From the NCBI GenBank assembly GCA_964059195.1, contig CAXKWD010000003.1:201524174-201588173 (forward strand): a stretch of 64,000 bases of DNA. Reading direction: 5' to 3'. This document shows, piece after piece, positions 1 through 11,999 of this stretch (position 1 is the first letter of the stretch; each line of letters begins with the position of its first letter). Under the pieces are notes generated by a model that worked only from the letters and a program-made list of their open reading frames with translations, had not been told where the DNA came from and ran no database searches. The translations under genes and the position numbers were made by a program. The stretch comes from Ectobius pallidus (lineage: Eukaryota; Arthropoda; Insecta; Blattodea; Ectobiidae).

Positions 1-414
1 GCCTATATTTCGTAACATGATAAGGTCTCCAACCAATCACAGCCCAAGTAATGACATCACAGGTAGCCTACTATATTTCATAACAGTTGTTTACTTGAAG
101 TCTGGTTCTTATGTTGGATAGATAATAGACTGCCTTCCTGCATCTATTAGCACATGGTCGATTTGATTATGAGTAATTCCATCCGGTGAAATCTGTGTAT
201 TTATGAATACCATGATATGGGAATTTTACACACTTTACGATTAAATTTTTAGCAGAGCAAAATTCACTAACGTAACCCTTTGTCGTTGCTCTGCAAGAGG
301 AGACTTTCATTCCCAATCGTGAGCTTGAAAATATCCTCCCTTCCTACTTTTGCCCTGAAATCTACAATTTTCATGTGATATGGCCGGAAACTCATCAAAT
401 GTTCATTCTATTTC
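1..414. other. No gene seen
   Basis: AT-rich sequence with no convincing coding potential or recognisable mobile-element signature. Confidence 0.5.
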
Positions 415-985
415 AACATAAAAAAATCCCTTTAGGCAGGCCTACAGGCTGAGGTAGATTTCGAAGTGCTTTTGGTTTAATTTATTATCGCTGCGCAGCA
501 CTCTTCTTTTTTAGCCATGGCATGGCAAACCTGCAGTAAAGAGGAAGAGCCTACAATCATTTGTTTTAACAACAAGAATAGGATATTATATTCTGGGAGG
601 CCGTGCGCAAGATCAGCAATGAATAAAATTAGCAAAGCCGCTAAACAAGACAAAATTATGATATTATAATAGGCCTAATTCTTTTAAGTGTTATTATTTT
701 CAAACATTAAAATCTCGCGTCATATGAGAGCTATCAAGAAACTATTTATTGATTTGTAGAGTACTCATCAAGAGCTTTTTCAATGATACCCCACAAGACG
801 TGGTTTTAAAAGTTTCGAATTTTCATCCCCCACCCCACCCCCACCCTCACTCGAACCCCCGAATCGTTGGTGTCACTGTGAACTCCATAGGGAGTACTCT
901 AATTTATTCAAACAAAGTTTCCCTCTATACCTCATAGGGGCCGAGATATACATTTTTAAAAGTTTCAACCCCCTCCCCCGACCAC
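415..985 (+). repeat. Interspersed repeat A, copy 1
   Basis: Shares long stretches with 33646-34195. Both have the AAAATCCCTTTAGG..AGGCCTACAGG start, GCTGAGGTAGATTTC, GATTACTCATCAAGAGCTTTT-like text, the C-rich CCACCC tract and CCTCATAGGG..C. The second copy sits inside the hAT at 30742-34313. The class is unknown. The short ORF through the proline/histidine codons is just the C-rich tract. Confidence 0.7.
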
Positions 986-1890
986 CCCCTTGGGTCAACT
1001 TTGCTCATTAACGAACTTGTCCGAACTATTGGGCCTAGAAACATCATATTAAAATTTGGTTCAAATATCTTCAAAATTACGGCCGCTATCGTGTAAAGAT
1101 ATATATAAATATCACAAAAAAAATTTTTGAGCGGGCGGTGGTTTCGTACTCAGGGGAGCATGAAACGTAAAGATATGAAAGAATTTTTCGAAAATCATGA
1201 CATGGTATCCATTGCAATAGGTAGATTTTTCTTAAAACTGTCCTTGTCATCATAGTCTTTATCCACTATTGGTGCATGGACATTCATAACTATGCCACAC
1301 CACCATCACCTTAAGATAATATTAAGAAAGCCTATCATTAATAAACTCTTTCTTAATGGCTGAATTGATTCTTTTATATATGAAGAACCCTGTCCCTAAT
1401 TGATGGTTGTTATAGTTTCCCACAGAAAAATGTATACACGTCTGTCTGTACTGAACCTTCACCCTCCCATCTAACTTCCTGAAATGCTGCTACATCTAAC
1501 TTGTATTTCTCTAATTCTCTAGTTACCAATTTAAGCTCCTAACATTCCATGTTACAAATCTATACTCTGATTATTGACTTCCTCAGTGCAGTCCCTACCC
1601 AGAGATCTGATCGAGGGACTATTTTACGTCCAGAGAATTTTACACTGACAGGATCCATAAATCAAGTAAATGTTTCTTAACAGTATCTTTTACTATGAGA
1701 AGTCGTTAACCTCATGCCAAAACCCCCCCAAACTGGAGGACCACCTCGTGTCTTCTGTCTGCGAATGCTTATTCAATATATTTGTAGCCACCCTCCGTAT
1801 CTGGAGACTGTATCCTCTATCCGCAACCTGAGGACGTGCCAAGCTGTGGTGACAGATACTCACCCCTTATATAATAGCCTATATAATATA
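986..1890. other. No gene seen
   Basis: Low-complexity C-rich text, then unremarkable AT-rich DNA. No coding or mobile signal that I can support. Confidence 0.4.
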
Positions 1891-1891
1891 T

Positions 1892-3128
1892 ATGGGTGAT
1901 TCTTCAAATACGGGAAAATTTGTGTTCCGGAGTGATATTTCCCTTCAAATTCAACTTTTAAAAAAAATATAAATAAAAGTTTGTTTCTACTACTACCAAA
2001 CTACAACTATCACTTTGAAATGTCACTAACTTTAAATTCTGATATTCCAAAATCAAATTTAATTCAATGATGTCCCAAACCTCGGTTTTGTATAATCTAA
2101 TGCATTTTTCCACAAAACAAAATGTTATTTCCTTTTCAACTTTTTTCCTGTCAATGAGTATGAATATGTGAAGAATATTAACCCCTAAAAAATAAAATGA
2201 AATAAAATTGTCACCCCACCTAATGAACATAAAGAATGTCCCAAGGGTTTTTGGTCATCCACATGGCTGAAAAGAATGGAATTTTTTCTGCAGAAATGAG
2301 AAATTTGTATAACTGGCAACAGAGTTAGAAAGCCAACAGGGCAGCTTGTGGTTGAATTGTAAGGTTGAATTTTGCTTGCTTACAAACAGTTTGGGATTAA
2401 CAAAGGACTTTGCATCATTTTCAAGGAAAGCGTTTTTATTCCCCGTCATTAACATGGCTTCTAGAAAGTAGGCAGAAAGTGAATATTTATTAATTTTGAT
2501 TATGCACTATGATAAACCTTCCAATTCAAAGTACTTGACTGAAGTTGAGCTTACAGAGGTTTAGGAATGACTTGCTGAGACCACTTAAACTCCTATTTTG
2601 TCATCCACATGCCTGATTTTTGTGTCATCCACATGTCTCATGAAGGGGTATGTGGATGACTCTCAAGTCATGTAGATGATAAATGTAGGATACTATTGTG
2701 TTTGCGGTGTCTGTGACCTGTACTTAAGATCTTAAAACTGATTAAATGAATTTCTGCTTGATTCCCCCCTCCCCCAAAACCATAAAAACAGTCTCGTTAA
2801 AATTACAATAATTCCGGAGTATGCACACAAATTTGCAAATTTGGTGCAAAATCAACTGAAGTATGCTGAGAAAAATATGAAATCACATAAAGAAAAGCAG
2901 ATTGTTGCCAAAGTTAGTCATTAATGTGGCCTTCTGCCATCCACATGTACACGGATGTCATTCACATGGCTTTAAAAAAATAAATAAATAAAAATTTAAA
3001 CATTTAAGCTCTGCTGGTGTCATATTATAATCAAGTAACCCCTGAAGTATTTTAGTGATTTTTTAAACAAAGTAAAAAATTTTGATTTTACACACTCCAA
3101 ATTTTCCCGTATTTGAAGAATCACCCAT
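1892..3128. mobile_element. 1.24-kb DNA element with ~30-bp terminal inverted repeats
   Basis: The left end GGGTGATTCTTCAAATACGG (from 1894) continues as GAAAATTTG. It is matched by the right end CAAATTTTCCCG then TATTTGAAGAATCACCC (ending 3126). Both are embedded in (TA)n, so the target duplication cannot be resolved. Inside, the 12-mer GTCATCCACATG and close variants recur in both orientations (about 2253, 2599, 2621, 2648, 2937 and 2957). No transposase is recognised, so it is probably non-autonomous. Confidence 0.75.
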
Positions 3129-3870
3129 ATATATAATATTCCCCATTACTCTTTATAATACGTTAATTACCGTACTTGAAGCACTTGGAGAAGGGGTCAG
3201 GCGGAAGCTTGGAAGAGGGGGATATAATACAGACATACAGGAAGGGAATCCGGGGCCGATATGACTTTCTGTACCTGGCAGACACCTCAATAGCAACTGA
3301 GCCCCCGAGACCACAGTTTTTTACAGTTATGTTTCCAGCATTGAATTAGGCCTACCTCCACATGACCAATCACCCACTTCTTGAACATCAGCCAACATAC
3401 AGAGATTTGTTATTTAATGACTGTTCAGAGTGACAATGCCCCTTAGGTCAATTTTACTTCCAATTAGAAACACTGTACAAATACAAGGGCTGTCCAGAAA
3501 GTAACAGACTTTTGAAATAAAAAATAAACAAAGTGAAAAAAAATTTTATTGCATATATTTTGAAGGCAGACTCTTAGGCTATTTTTTTACACAAATTAAT
3601 GCCCGAGTGCACCATTCTCCGGTTTTCTCAGCCGTTTCGTTACCGTGGTAAACGTAATACCGGGGTATTTTCAAAATCTCTGTGCACCATTGCTAAAATA
3701 TCGCGGTTTGCTAATGCTTGGAAATATCGCGGTTACTCTGCTATGAAGCAAATCCCATGGAGAAATTTTGTGTTGGTTTGTGTTGATTTGTGTTGGTTTC
3801 TTCCATGGCCGCTAGGTTCGCTCTCTCTCTGCACGTCTTCCAATCACGGTGGCTCGTCTATAGGCCAAAT

Positions 3871-4115
3871 TTCATTTATTTTTTGCCTTATTGTTCAATA
3901 ATAAATGTTCGTAAGGATAAAATGGAATATTATATTGGGTATATATGTCTGACTTTGAATTCAAACACCATAGATACTGTAACGATCGTGAAAATCAGTT
4001 GATTACGCCTACTGGATGGACCTGGTTTGGATGAGGTCATGTCAATCGAGGTTACATACAACATTTGCAAATATATGTACCATCGTTCATTCTTCAAATA
4101 GATCCCACCTGTCTG
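3871..4115 (+). repeat. Duplicated segment, copy 1
   Basis: Matches 4422-4550 plus 8011-8177. Shared landmarks include ATTTTTTGCCTTATTGTTCA, GAATTCAAACACCATA, GATGGACCTGGTTT and ACCATCGTTCATTCTTCAAA. The two copies diverge by scattered substitutions and small indels. This is the uninterrupted copy. Confidence 0.8.
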
Positions 4116-4539
4116 TACATTTCAATAAAATAACATTTATGTTTTAAAGAATAATTCTCACACCTGTGAAATCTAAGGCAAAGCAACACCATGAAATCTC
4201 TGTTCTGAGTTCGACATAGCCTCACTTTTATTCCCATTCGACCAGTGGAAATTTTAGGTGCAAAATCATCTACATAGCCATGAAAGGGCTATAATTATGT
4301 TCGTGTGTGTGTGCAAGTATGATAAATTGATTACATACACTATATACCGGTACATAGGCTATATCGTGATGCATGTAGCCATTCATTGCAAAGTTGGCCT
4401 AGGCCCACAGGTTTTCCATTTTTCATTTATTTCTTGCCTTATTGTTCAGTAATAAATGTTCATAAGGATAAAATGGATTATTATATTGCGTATATATGTC
4501 GTCTGAATTGAAAGTTTGAATTCAAACACCATAAATACT

Positions 4540-7500
4540 TTACTTTACTTCCCCGTGTGGTGGCCGGGACTCTTGAGTAGAATAGCACCAAGGGAACTCC
4601 CCCTGTCGTAAAAGGCGACTAACAGGAGCAGCAGACCGCTGTCCCAACCTGTATATCCAGACCTCACACATCGACCCACCTTTCCAACTGGTGATATTGG
4701 GTGGATTGAGTAGCTCAATATCACTGGTCTCCATCCCCGAGACATCCAACCCAATACACTCCCCCCACTAGTAGGTTGGTCACCTGGGGTCATGACGATG
4801 TAGATATAGCATGACTACTAAATCCAGTGTATAGAGCTGACGAACAACAGCAGCCCAACCTATGCTAATAATGTGCGACAGTCCGGCGCCTTATCGGGAC
4901 AAAATCTACTAAGGAATGGTAACCCCAACAGAAGAGTCCCTGGTCCTCCAGGTTGGGGGTTGGGCATAGGGCCAACAACCCAATCCCGGAAAAAAATTTT
5001 AGTTCAGAAAGCCAAACTAATAGAAGCCGGATTGATCAAAAGGAGACGACATAAGCATGGAAAAGGACATGATTTTAAAATGGCAACTTGGAATGTGAGA
5101 ACTATGCGGGAGGTAGGAGCATTGAATAACCTGAAGATAATAATGAAACAATACAAAATAGGTATTTTGGCAGTGCAGGAGACTAGGTGGAAGGGAGAAG
5201 GAATAATGACATCCGGCGAATACACAGTGTTTTATAAAGGAGGAGAAAATAGTATGTTTGGCACTGGTTTAAAAGTACATAACAGTTTTAAGGACTCTAT
5301 TTTAGATTTTAAAGGTTTTAATGAAAGAATAAGCAGCCTGAGATTAAAAGGAAAATTTTTTAATATAACGCTAATCAACACACATGCACCTACGGAAGAA
5401 AAAGAAGGAATAATAAAAGAAACATTCTATGACAGCCTGGACACAATTTACAATAATGTAGCAAGGAATGATGTCAAGATAATTCTGGGGGATCTGAATG
5501 CTCAAATAGGCAAGGAAAAAGAACATGAAAGGATAACAGGGAAACATAGCTTACATGAGAACAGTAATGACAACGGAGAAAGATTAATAAGATTTGCAGA
5601 GGATAAAGGTTTAGTTATTAAAAGCACTATGTTTCCCCAAAAGGACATATATAAACACACATGGATTTCACCGGATAGGAAGGTAAGAAACCAAATAGAT
5701 CATGTGCTGATAGAGGGTAGACACGCATCCAGCATAACCCACGTGAGAAGCAGAAGAGGAGCAGATTGTAATTCCGATCATTTTATGGTTCAGATTCACT
5801 ACCGACCCAAAATAGCAAGAAATAGAACAGAGAATGGAGTAAGGCAAGTAAGGTACAACATAGACAAATTAAAAAACCAGGAAAACAAGAGAGAGTATGT
5901 GGAAGAAATCAATAGAAGACTGGCAGAAGGTGAAGGTGAAGAAGAGGGAAACAAAAAATATAGAAGAACACTGGAAAGACATAAAAACCACAATAATACA
6001 AGCAGCTGAGAATGCACTGGGCCAAAGGGAGAAGGAGAAAAAGAAAGAGTGGTTGATGAAGAATGTGACAAGGGAATCAAGGAAAGGAACAAAGCAAGAT
6101 TAAACTGGCTACAAAAAAGAACAAGAGCAAGTGCCGAGCATTATAAACTAAAAAGGAAAGAAGCCAAAAAGACATGTAGGAAAGCCAAACGAGAATATTT
6201 GAAGGAGTTAACAATACAACTAAATGAAAGAGAGAAAGGAAATGCAAGAAAGTTTTATAAGAGTGTTAAAATCTATAAGAAAGGCTTTCAACCAAGATCA
6301 AATTTTTGCAGAGATAAGGAAGGAAATTTGATAGGGGGGAAAAATGAGACTAAGGAAAGATGGCTAGAATATTTCAGCAGCCTATTAGGAGAAGATGATA
6401 ATGAATTAAGGAGGAATAATGGAATGGTTAAAATAGTACACCAGCCAGGAGAACAACAATTCCAACCCAAAAAAGAAGAAATAATAGCAGCAATGCATGA
6501 ACTAAAGAAGAATAAAGCTCCGGGAGAGAATGGAATTTCAACAGAACTAATAATAAACGGAGGAGAGAAATTAGAAAATGAAATAGTCAAACTGATTCAA
6601 AATATATGGGCAAAAGAAGAAATGCCGGAAGACTGGAATCTATCTGTAATTCACCCAATACACAAAAAGGGCGATAAAACAATATGTAACAATTACAGAG
6701 GAATAGCATTATTAGATATGACATATAAAATCTTGTCAAAATTAATTGCTAAAAGAATGTCAAAAACTATGGAGAACATCACAGGGGAATACCAGGGAGG
6801 ATTCAGGAAAGGGAAGTCAACAACGGACCAAATATTTATAGCAAAAATGATACTAGAGAAATACTATGAATTTAACATTGACCTCCACTGGCTATTTATA
6901 GACTTTAAACAAGCCTACGATAGCCTGAACAGGAAGGCAATAATCGAAACACTATTACAGTTCCATGTACCAAGGAAACTAATTAGGCTGATACAAATGA
7001 CCCTTACTAAAACCAAAGGCAAAATAGCAATACAAGGAGAACTAACAGAAGATTTCGAAATTAATAGAGGGGTAAAGCAAGGGGACCCCCTCTCGACCAT
7101 ATTGTTTAATATAGTATTAGAGAGAGTGATCAGCAAAATAAATCTTAATCCAAATGGTACAATCCACAATAGAATGATCCAGATATTGGCTTTTGCAGAT
7201 GACGTGGTTATAATTAGTAGGTCAAGACAGGATCTGCAGACAAGCTTTCGGGAACTAGAACAGGAAGGTAAGGAAATGGGACTGGAAATCAATGAAATTA
7301 AAACTAAATACCTGATAACATCAAGAAACCAGGACAAATGGAATTTGGTAGATAATATTCAGATAGGAAGGCAAAAATTTGAGAGAGTTAGAAGCTATAA
7401 ATATCTTGGCACAATTATCACAGAAGATAATGATGTTGGAAAAGAAATACAAGAAAGAATTAAGGCCGGCAATAGATGCTATGGAGCATTATTAAATGTA

Positions 7501-8013
7501 ATGAAAGCCAAAGAATTATCAGTAAGGGGGAAAGAGAGAATCTACAGAACAGTGATACGGCCAGTAGTAATGTATGCCTCCGAAACATGGAGTATGTCAA
7601 AGGAAAACGAGAGACAGATTGCGGCATGGGAAAGAAAGATATTGAGGAGAATGTATGGACCTGTCTGTGAGAATGGTGAATGGAGAGTAAGAAATAATAA
7701 AGAAATTTACGAGAAATATGGTAAACCACAGATAATAGGTGAAATAAAAAGTTCCAGACTGAGATGGTTAGGACATGTAGAGAGAAGTGAAGAGGAGTCA
7801 TTATTAAAAAGGATATATAAAGGAAAACCTGGCGGGAGAAGAAATGTAGGAAGACCAAGAAAGAGATGGATGGAAGTGGTGGAGGAGGATATTAAAGAAT
7901 TGGGAGTTAGGTGTTGGAGAAGAAAGACACAGGACAGGAAGTTGTGGGCTTCAATAGTTCGGCAGGCACTGGCCCTAGAAGGGCCGTAAAGCCAGTGAGT
8001 GAGTGAGTGAGTG
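4540..8013 (+). mobile_element. RTE-clade non-LTR retrotransposon, nearly full length
   Basis: About 3.47 kb. The 5' UTR carries CTGTCGTAAAAGGCGACTAA (about 4602), a sequence I associate with RTE elements of insects. One long coding region for endonuclease plus reverse transcriptase follows, and the element ends in a (GTGA)n tail at 7994-8013. A 13-bp target duplication (TAAATACTTTACT) flanks it. It sits within 3604-8416. Confidence 0.9.
4873..7989 (+). pseudogene. RTE endonuclease-reverse transcriptase with two frameshifts
   Basis: The APE-type endonuclease is at 5080-5800: MATWNVRTMREVGALN, QETRWKGEG, GDLNAQIG and SDHF. The reverse transcriptase is at about 6480-7300: PGENGISTELI, FIDFKQAYDSLNR, GVKQGDPLSTILFN, then the catalytic FADD in ILAFADDVVIIS. 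The C-terminal region has LRWLGHVERSEEES and GRPRKRWMEVV. The reading frame moves out near 5925-5945, where the true continuation is NIEEHWKDIKTTIIQAAENA in another frame, and returns near 6050. The two shifts compensate and are separated by about 110 bases, with a TGA at 6007. Everything else is open, so the copy is fairly young but probably inactive as it stands. Confidence 0.92.
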
Positions 8014-8416
8014 TAAATACTTTACTAATCGTACTAATCGTGGTTACGCCCACTAGCCTACTCGATGGACCTGGTTTAGTTGAGGTAAGAAAGGAAGGTA
8101 ATTTCAATCGATGTTACAGCACAGTATTTGCAAAGATATGCACCATCGTTCATTCTTCAAATAGATCCCACCTGTCTCTCATTATTCTTTATATTCAATT
8201 AGCTTTTGGCCTAAATATCATAAATATGATACATTACGCTGATCTCCATCTTGGAAAGAAAACAGCGGTTTTCTCACTTTACAGCACCTTCACGGCCGGT
8301 TTGCATCTTACCGCGGTAAAAGTCGGAACCGAGCACGATGCAACGAAAATAGACTTTACCAGGGTAAACTAAGCGACTTTACCGCGGTATTCTGAATACC
8401 GATATTGGTGCACTCG

Positions 8417-9434
8417 GCCATAAGGCATTTATCATACCATGGCACAAACTTTTCGATACCCTCTCTGTAGAAATCCGCCGCCTGCGATTTCAACCACTGG
8501 TTTACACCGGCATGCAGTTCAGCATCAGTGACAAAGAATTGTGTAGCGAGCCACATCTTCATCGCTGGGAATAGATGATAGTCGCTCGTTGCCAAATACG
8601 GCCTGTACAGTGGATGATCGAACACCTCCAATCCAAAACCATTCAAGAGCTCTTGGGTACATTTGACCGTGTGTGGACAAGCGTTGTCGTGGAAAAACAA
8701 AACTTTCGTGCTAAGTTTTCCACTATGCTTGTTTTGTATCGCGCATCTTAATTTTCTTAGTGTTTCGCAATACCTCGAGCTGATTGTTTGTACACGTTCA
8801 AGAAAATCGACGAGAATCACTCCCTCAGCATCCCAAAACACAGTAGCCATGATCTTTCTTGCTGACAGCGTTTGCAGACACTTCCTTGGTTTCATGGCGA
8901 TTTCATGTGTCCCCATTCCATCGACTGCCGTTTTGTTTCACAGTTGACGTACTTTACCCAAGTCTCGTCGCCAGTTACAATGCAATCGATAATTTGGTTT
9001 CCACTTTTGTCGTAGTCTTCGAGGAATGTCAGTGCTGCAGCAAGTCTCTGTTTTTTGTGATCTTCCGTTAGGATTTTCAGAACCCACCTGGCACAAAATT
9101 TGTGGTAACCAAGTTTATAGACTACAATTTCATGAACTAAACTCCGTGAAATTTGGGGGGAATGTTCAGAGAGTTCCGTAATTGTGAAATGACGATTTTC
9201 AGGGATTTTGTCGTTGATTTTCGTCACCACTTCATCAATCACAACACTAGGCCTACCGCTGCAGTCCGCATTGTGAACATTGGTTCGGCCATTTTTAAAA
9301 TCAATGCACCACTGTATTACTCGGCTTTCACTCTTTATTCCTTTGCCACACACATCACAAATCTGGTGATAAATTTCAATTGGTTTGTGATTTTTCGCCA
9401 ACAAAAACTTTATCACAGACCGTGGGATTTTCAA
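8417..9434 (-). pseudogene. Mariner (DD34D) transposase, frameshifted and truncated by an insertion
   Basis: Two overlapping frames make one transposase. Frame one (9434 to about 8895) has the N-terminal HTH region (SVIKFLLAKNHKPIEIYHQI), SGRP, and the first catalytic Asp in TGDETW. Frame two (about 8916 to 8417) has MATVFWDAEG, the second Asp in FFHDNACPHT and the third in ATSDYHLF. The spacing between the last two is exactly 34 residues, which defines the mariner DD34D group. A frameshift near 8895-8915 separates the frames. The last few codons are cut off by the insertion at 8416 and resume near 3600. Without the frameshift it would be close to family length (about 345 residues). Confidence 0.92.
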
Positions 9435-9839
9435 TTGCAGCGCTCATTTTAACACTTCACTGCAGACAAAGTACGAAAGGCACGATGCTCACGCTAACAC
9501 AGCTGGATGCGTACTGAGTGTAGGAACGCTCTGATGCTAAAATGGCGGCGCTAGCCCTGCCCACTGCCGGGCCAGACCAAAAGTGTTACTTTCTGGACAG
9601 CCCTCTTATAAATGAAATCTACAGGTTTAAATTTGGCAGTTTTCCTTGCTTTTAAAACCAAATAATCCCAGTGTAGGGGTCCCATTTACGTAATGTGATG
9701 TTTTCTGTTTCTGAGCGAAGCAGGACGACCAACTGTCCTTCTTGCACATTGCTTATCAGTACCACTACAATGACAGGTGCGCTGTGTGTTGGCTACAATG
9801 TCAGTTTCTACAGTTTTATCGTGCAATTCAAATGCGAAT

Positions 9840-10780
9840 TACATGGCGCTATAATCAATATCTACCAAAACCACAGACTTCTCAGCACAACTAGAATTTG
9901 TGAACAATGTGGAGAAACAAAACTGTTCATTGACCAGGGTAAAGTATATTTTCATTGCCTAAAACAGGTTGGTGGGAAAGTGAGTGGGAGGAAGAACACA
10001 TTTTTTGAGAAATAAGACTTGCAGTGAATGATGTAAGTGAGGTCATTTCATTCTTTTATGGGATAGCATGCCTAAACCTAGGTTACAGTTTCTGAAGAAC
10101 AAGTTGGGATTTTCGAAGAACAGTATCACAGACTGGAGTTCATTTTGCCGCGAAGTGTGTGAGAACTGGGTTTGAACTCACGGGAATCAAATTGAGGGGC
10201 CGGGTGTAGTCGAAGTTGACAAAAGTAAATTTGGCAAGAACAAGTACCTTCATGGTAGATTAACTGAAGGAAAGGGGGTGTTCGGGGGGGTGCAGAAAGG
10301 GGCAATTTCCATAATTTCTTTGTTGTACCAGCGGACAGAAGAGACAAGAATCCATTGCTTGCTGTGATAACAAAGTGGATTCTGCCCTGTACAATAATTA
10401 TTTCAGATTGTTGGAAATCTTATTTATGACTGTCTAGAAGATGGTTTCGTCCACCTTTGAGTGAACCATTCCATCCAATTAATTGATAATGCCTGAAGTG
10501 GAGATGTGAACAGAGCCAACATAAATGCAGTTCCTGTTAATCGGCCAGCTGTGCATACACAAAATATCGAAAATAGGTGGTCCCATATTAAGCACGGAAG
10601 TAATTCTATGATTGGTTGAGGTAGGGTGAAGGCCCATTTCCGAGGATAGCTGGCAGAGTTCCAGTTCAAAAGCAATCACCCCAAGTTCATAATTTCTTCC
10701 AACCTGCTGCTGCCTCGTACCCACCTCTGTGGTATAAGGAAGCATTTTTGGAGCAATTTGGTGAATATTAACACAAGTAA
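9840..10780 (+). pseudogene. Merlin/ISXO2-type transposase remnant
   Basis: Translated fragments in changing + frames follow the order of arthropod proteins with the ISXO2-like transposase domain. They are a zinc-binding CEQCGETK...YFHC (about 9899-9957), GRKNTFFE (9988), WSSFCREVCENWV (10134), VEVDKSKFGKNKYLHGR (about 10210), GVFGGVQKG, VPADRRDKNPLLAVITKW (10328), ILPCTIIISDCWKSYL, and HTQNIENRWSHIKHG (10555). Stops and frame changes break it. Merlin is the eukaryotic superfamily related to IS1016-type bacterial elements. I could not define its ends. Confidence 0.8.
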
Positions 10781-11303
10781 AATAATATATCACATCTCAG
10801 TCATGCAAATATAGCCTAACACCTGGTACCATGGAATGTCTCTTTAGGAACTAACTACTTAACTAATGAACAACATTCCAAGCAACAAAAATTAGTTTTA
10901 AAAAATATTTAAAATGTGACTACCAGGCTAACTTTAGCATGGAAGGACCCAACAACTTAACCACCGTCAACATCATCAGACTGCCTACACTGTTTGACAA
11001 TAAGATTGACTCTGCACACCTTCCCCCAGTCATGACCACCAGCCGTAACCAATACAAATTACTCTATTTTTAGGTTACATAACGATTTTTGTTCCATTAT
11101 AAAAAAAAAAAAAATTATAAAAAATTTAAAGAACAAACTGAGTTTATAAATTCTATAGGTTCTAAAGAAAATTAAACCTGAAACATAGCCTTTTTTGTTG
11201 TTGTTCTAAACAACCTCAAATATGAGCATTTCTCGTGTTTCTAAGAAAATAAATTACAGAGCGCAGAGTACCAAAGAATTCTCTTGATTTCTAACATGCT
11301 ATA

Positions 11304-11992
11304 TGAGGGGCGTTCCATATTGATTTACACTTTATTTTCTTTACACTCACTAAGAATCTCTATCCATCAGCAGATATATCCACTTTCTCAATATAGTCTC
11401 CATTAAGTTGTACACACTTGCGCCACCAAAGTGGAAGTTCTCTAGGCCCTCCTGGAACCACTTATTCAGAGTCTGTCGCACCCACCTCAGGACAATTCAT
11501 GGAAGTTGACAAAATGATGTCTGCACAGAGGTTTTTCATAGCTCTGAATAGGTGGTAATCAGAACCAAAGCCCAATCAATGCAGTGGAACACAAAGGCAG
11601 CTCCCCACCGAAGAAGTTCTGTACACCGCCATCAGAAGGCAAACACATGGCCACAATCTTTTGGAACAAGGATGGAATCATCCGTATTGACTGGATGGAA
11701 CCAGGGACCAACATTAACAGCACAACTAAGACGGGGTTCCGGTGCTGCCACATCCACTGTATTCTCACTTCTGCACAGACATCATTTCACCAACTTCTCG
11801 GAAATGTCCTGAGGTGAGTATGACAAACTGCAAAACATTGGTTCTCAGAGGGCCTAGAGAAGTTCCACTTGGGTAGCACAAGATGTACAGCTTAATGAAG
11901 ACTTGCTGAGAAAGTGGTTACATCTGCCAAGGCATAGAGGTTTCCAGTGAATGTAAAAAAACAAAGTGTAAATCAATATGGAACGCCCCTCG
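11304..11992 (+). mobile_element. Fold-back mariner 1
   Basis: The ends GAGGGGCGTTCCATATTGAT and the complement are bounded by TA (11302-11303 and 11993-11994). The inverted match continues far past a normal terminal repeat, about 155 bases per arm, including the TCTCTAGGCCCTC stretch. The centre (11640-11730) holds the transposase piece MATIFWNKDGIIRIDWM in + orientation. The left arm is therefore an inverted copy of the transposase 3' end where a 5' end should be. Confidence 0.85.
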
Positions 11993-11999
11993 TAATTAC

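Larger units (their letters stand above)
4422..8177 (+). repeat. Duplicated segment, copy 2, split by the RTE
   Basis: The second copy of the 3871-4115 segment. It is broken at TAAATACTTTACT, which appears on both sides of the RTE (about 4533-4545 and 8014-8026), so the retrotransposon landed in this copy after the duplication. Confidence 0.8.
3604..8416. mobile_element. DNA element with CGAGTGCACCA ends, inserted in the mariner
   Basis: An 11-bp terminal inverted repeat, CGAGTGCACCA (3604-3614) and TGGTGCACTCG (8406-8416), is flanked by the 3-bp direct repeat GCC. The subterminal regions hold several ACCGCGGTA/TACCGTGGTA motifs. No transposase is seen once the RTE inside is set aside; the element's own DNA is then about 1.3 kb, including a tandem duplication. 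The superfamily is not clear; a 3-bp duplication allows several. Confidence 0.75.
3484..9606 (-). mobile_element. Mariner element carrying nested insertions
   Basis: The terminal inverted repeats are AGGGCTGTCCAGAAAGTAAC at 3486 and its complement ending at 9604. They are bounded by TA at 3482-3483 and 9607-9608, the usual mariner target. The mariner itself accounts for only about 1.3 kb; 3604-8416 is a second element inserted near the 3' end of the transposase gene. The transposase is on the - strand. Confidence 0.9.

Noticed and set aside
749..937. Short ORF with a Pro/His tract
   Set aside because: Caused by the C-rich tract in repeat A; a matching tract in the other copy is not in frame.
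8007..8372. 121-codon ORF downstream of the RTE
   Set aside because: Crosses the duplicated segment and the CGAGTGCACCA element end; no motif.
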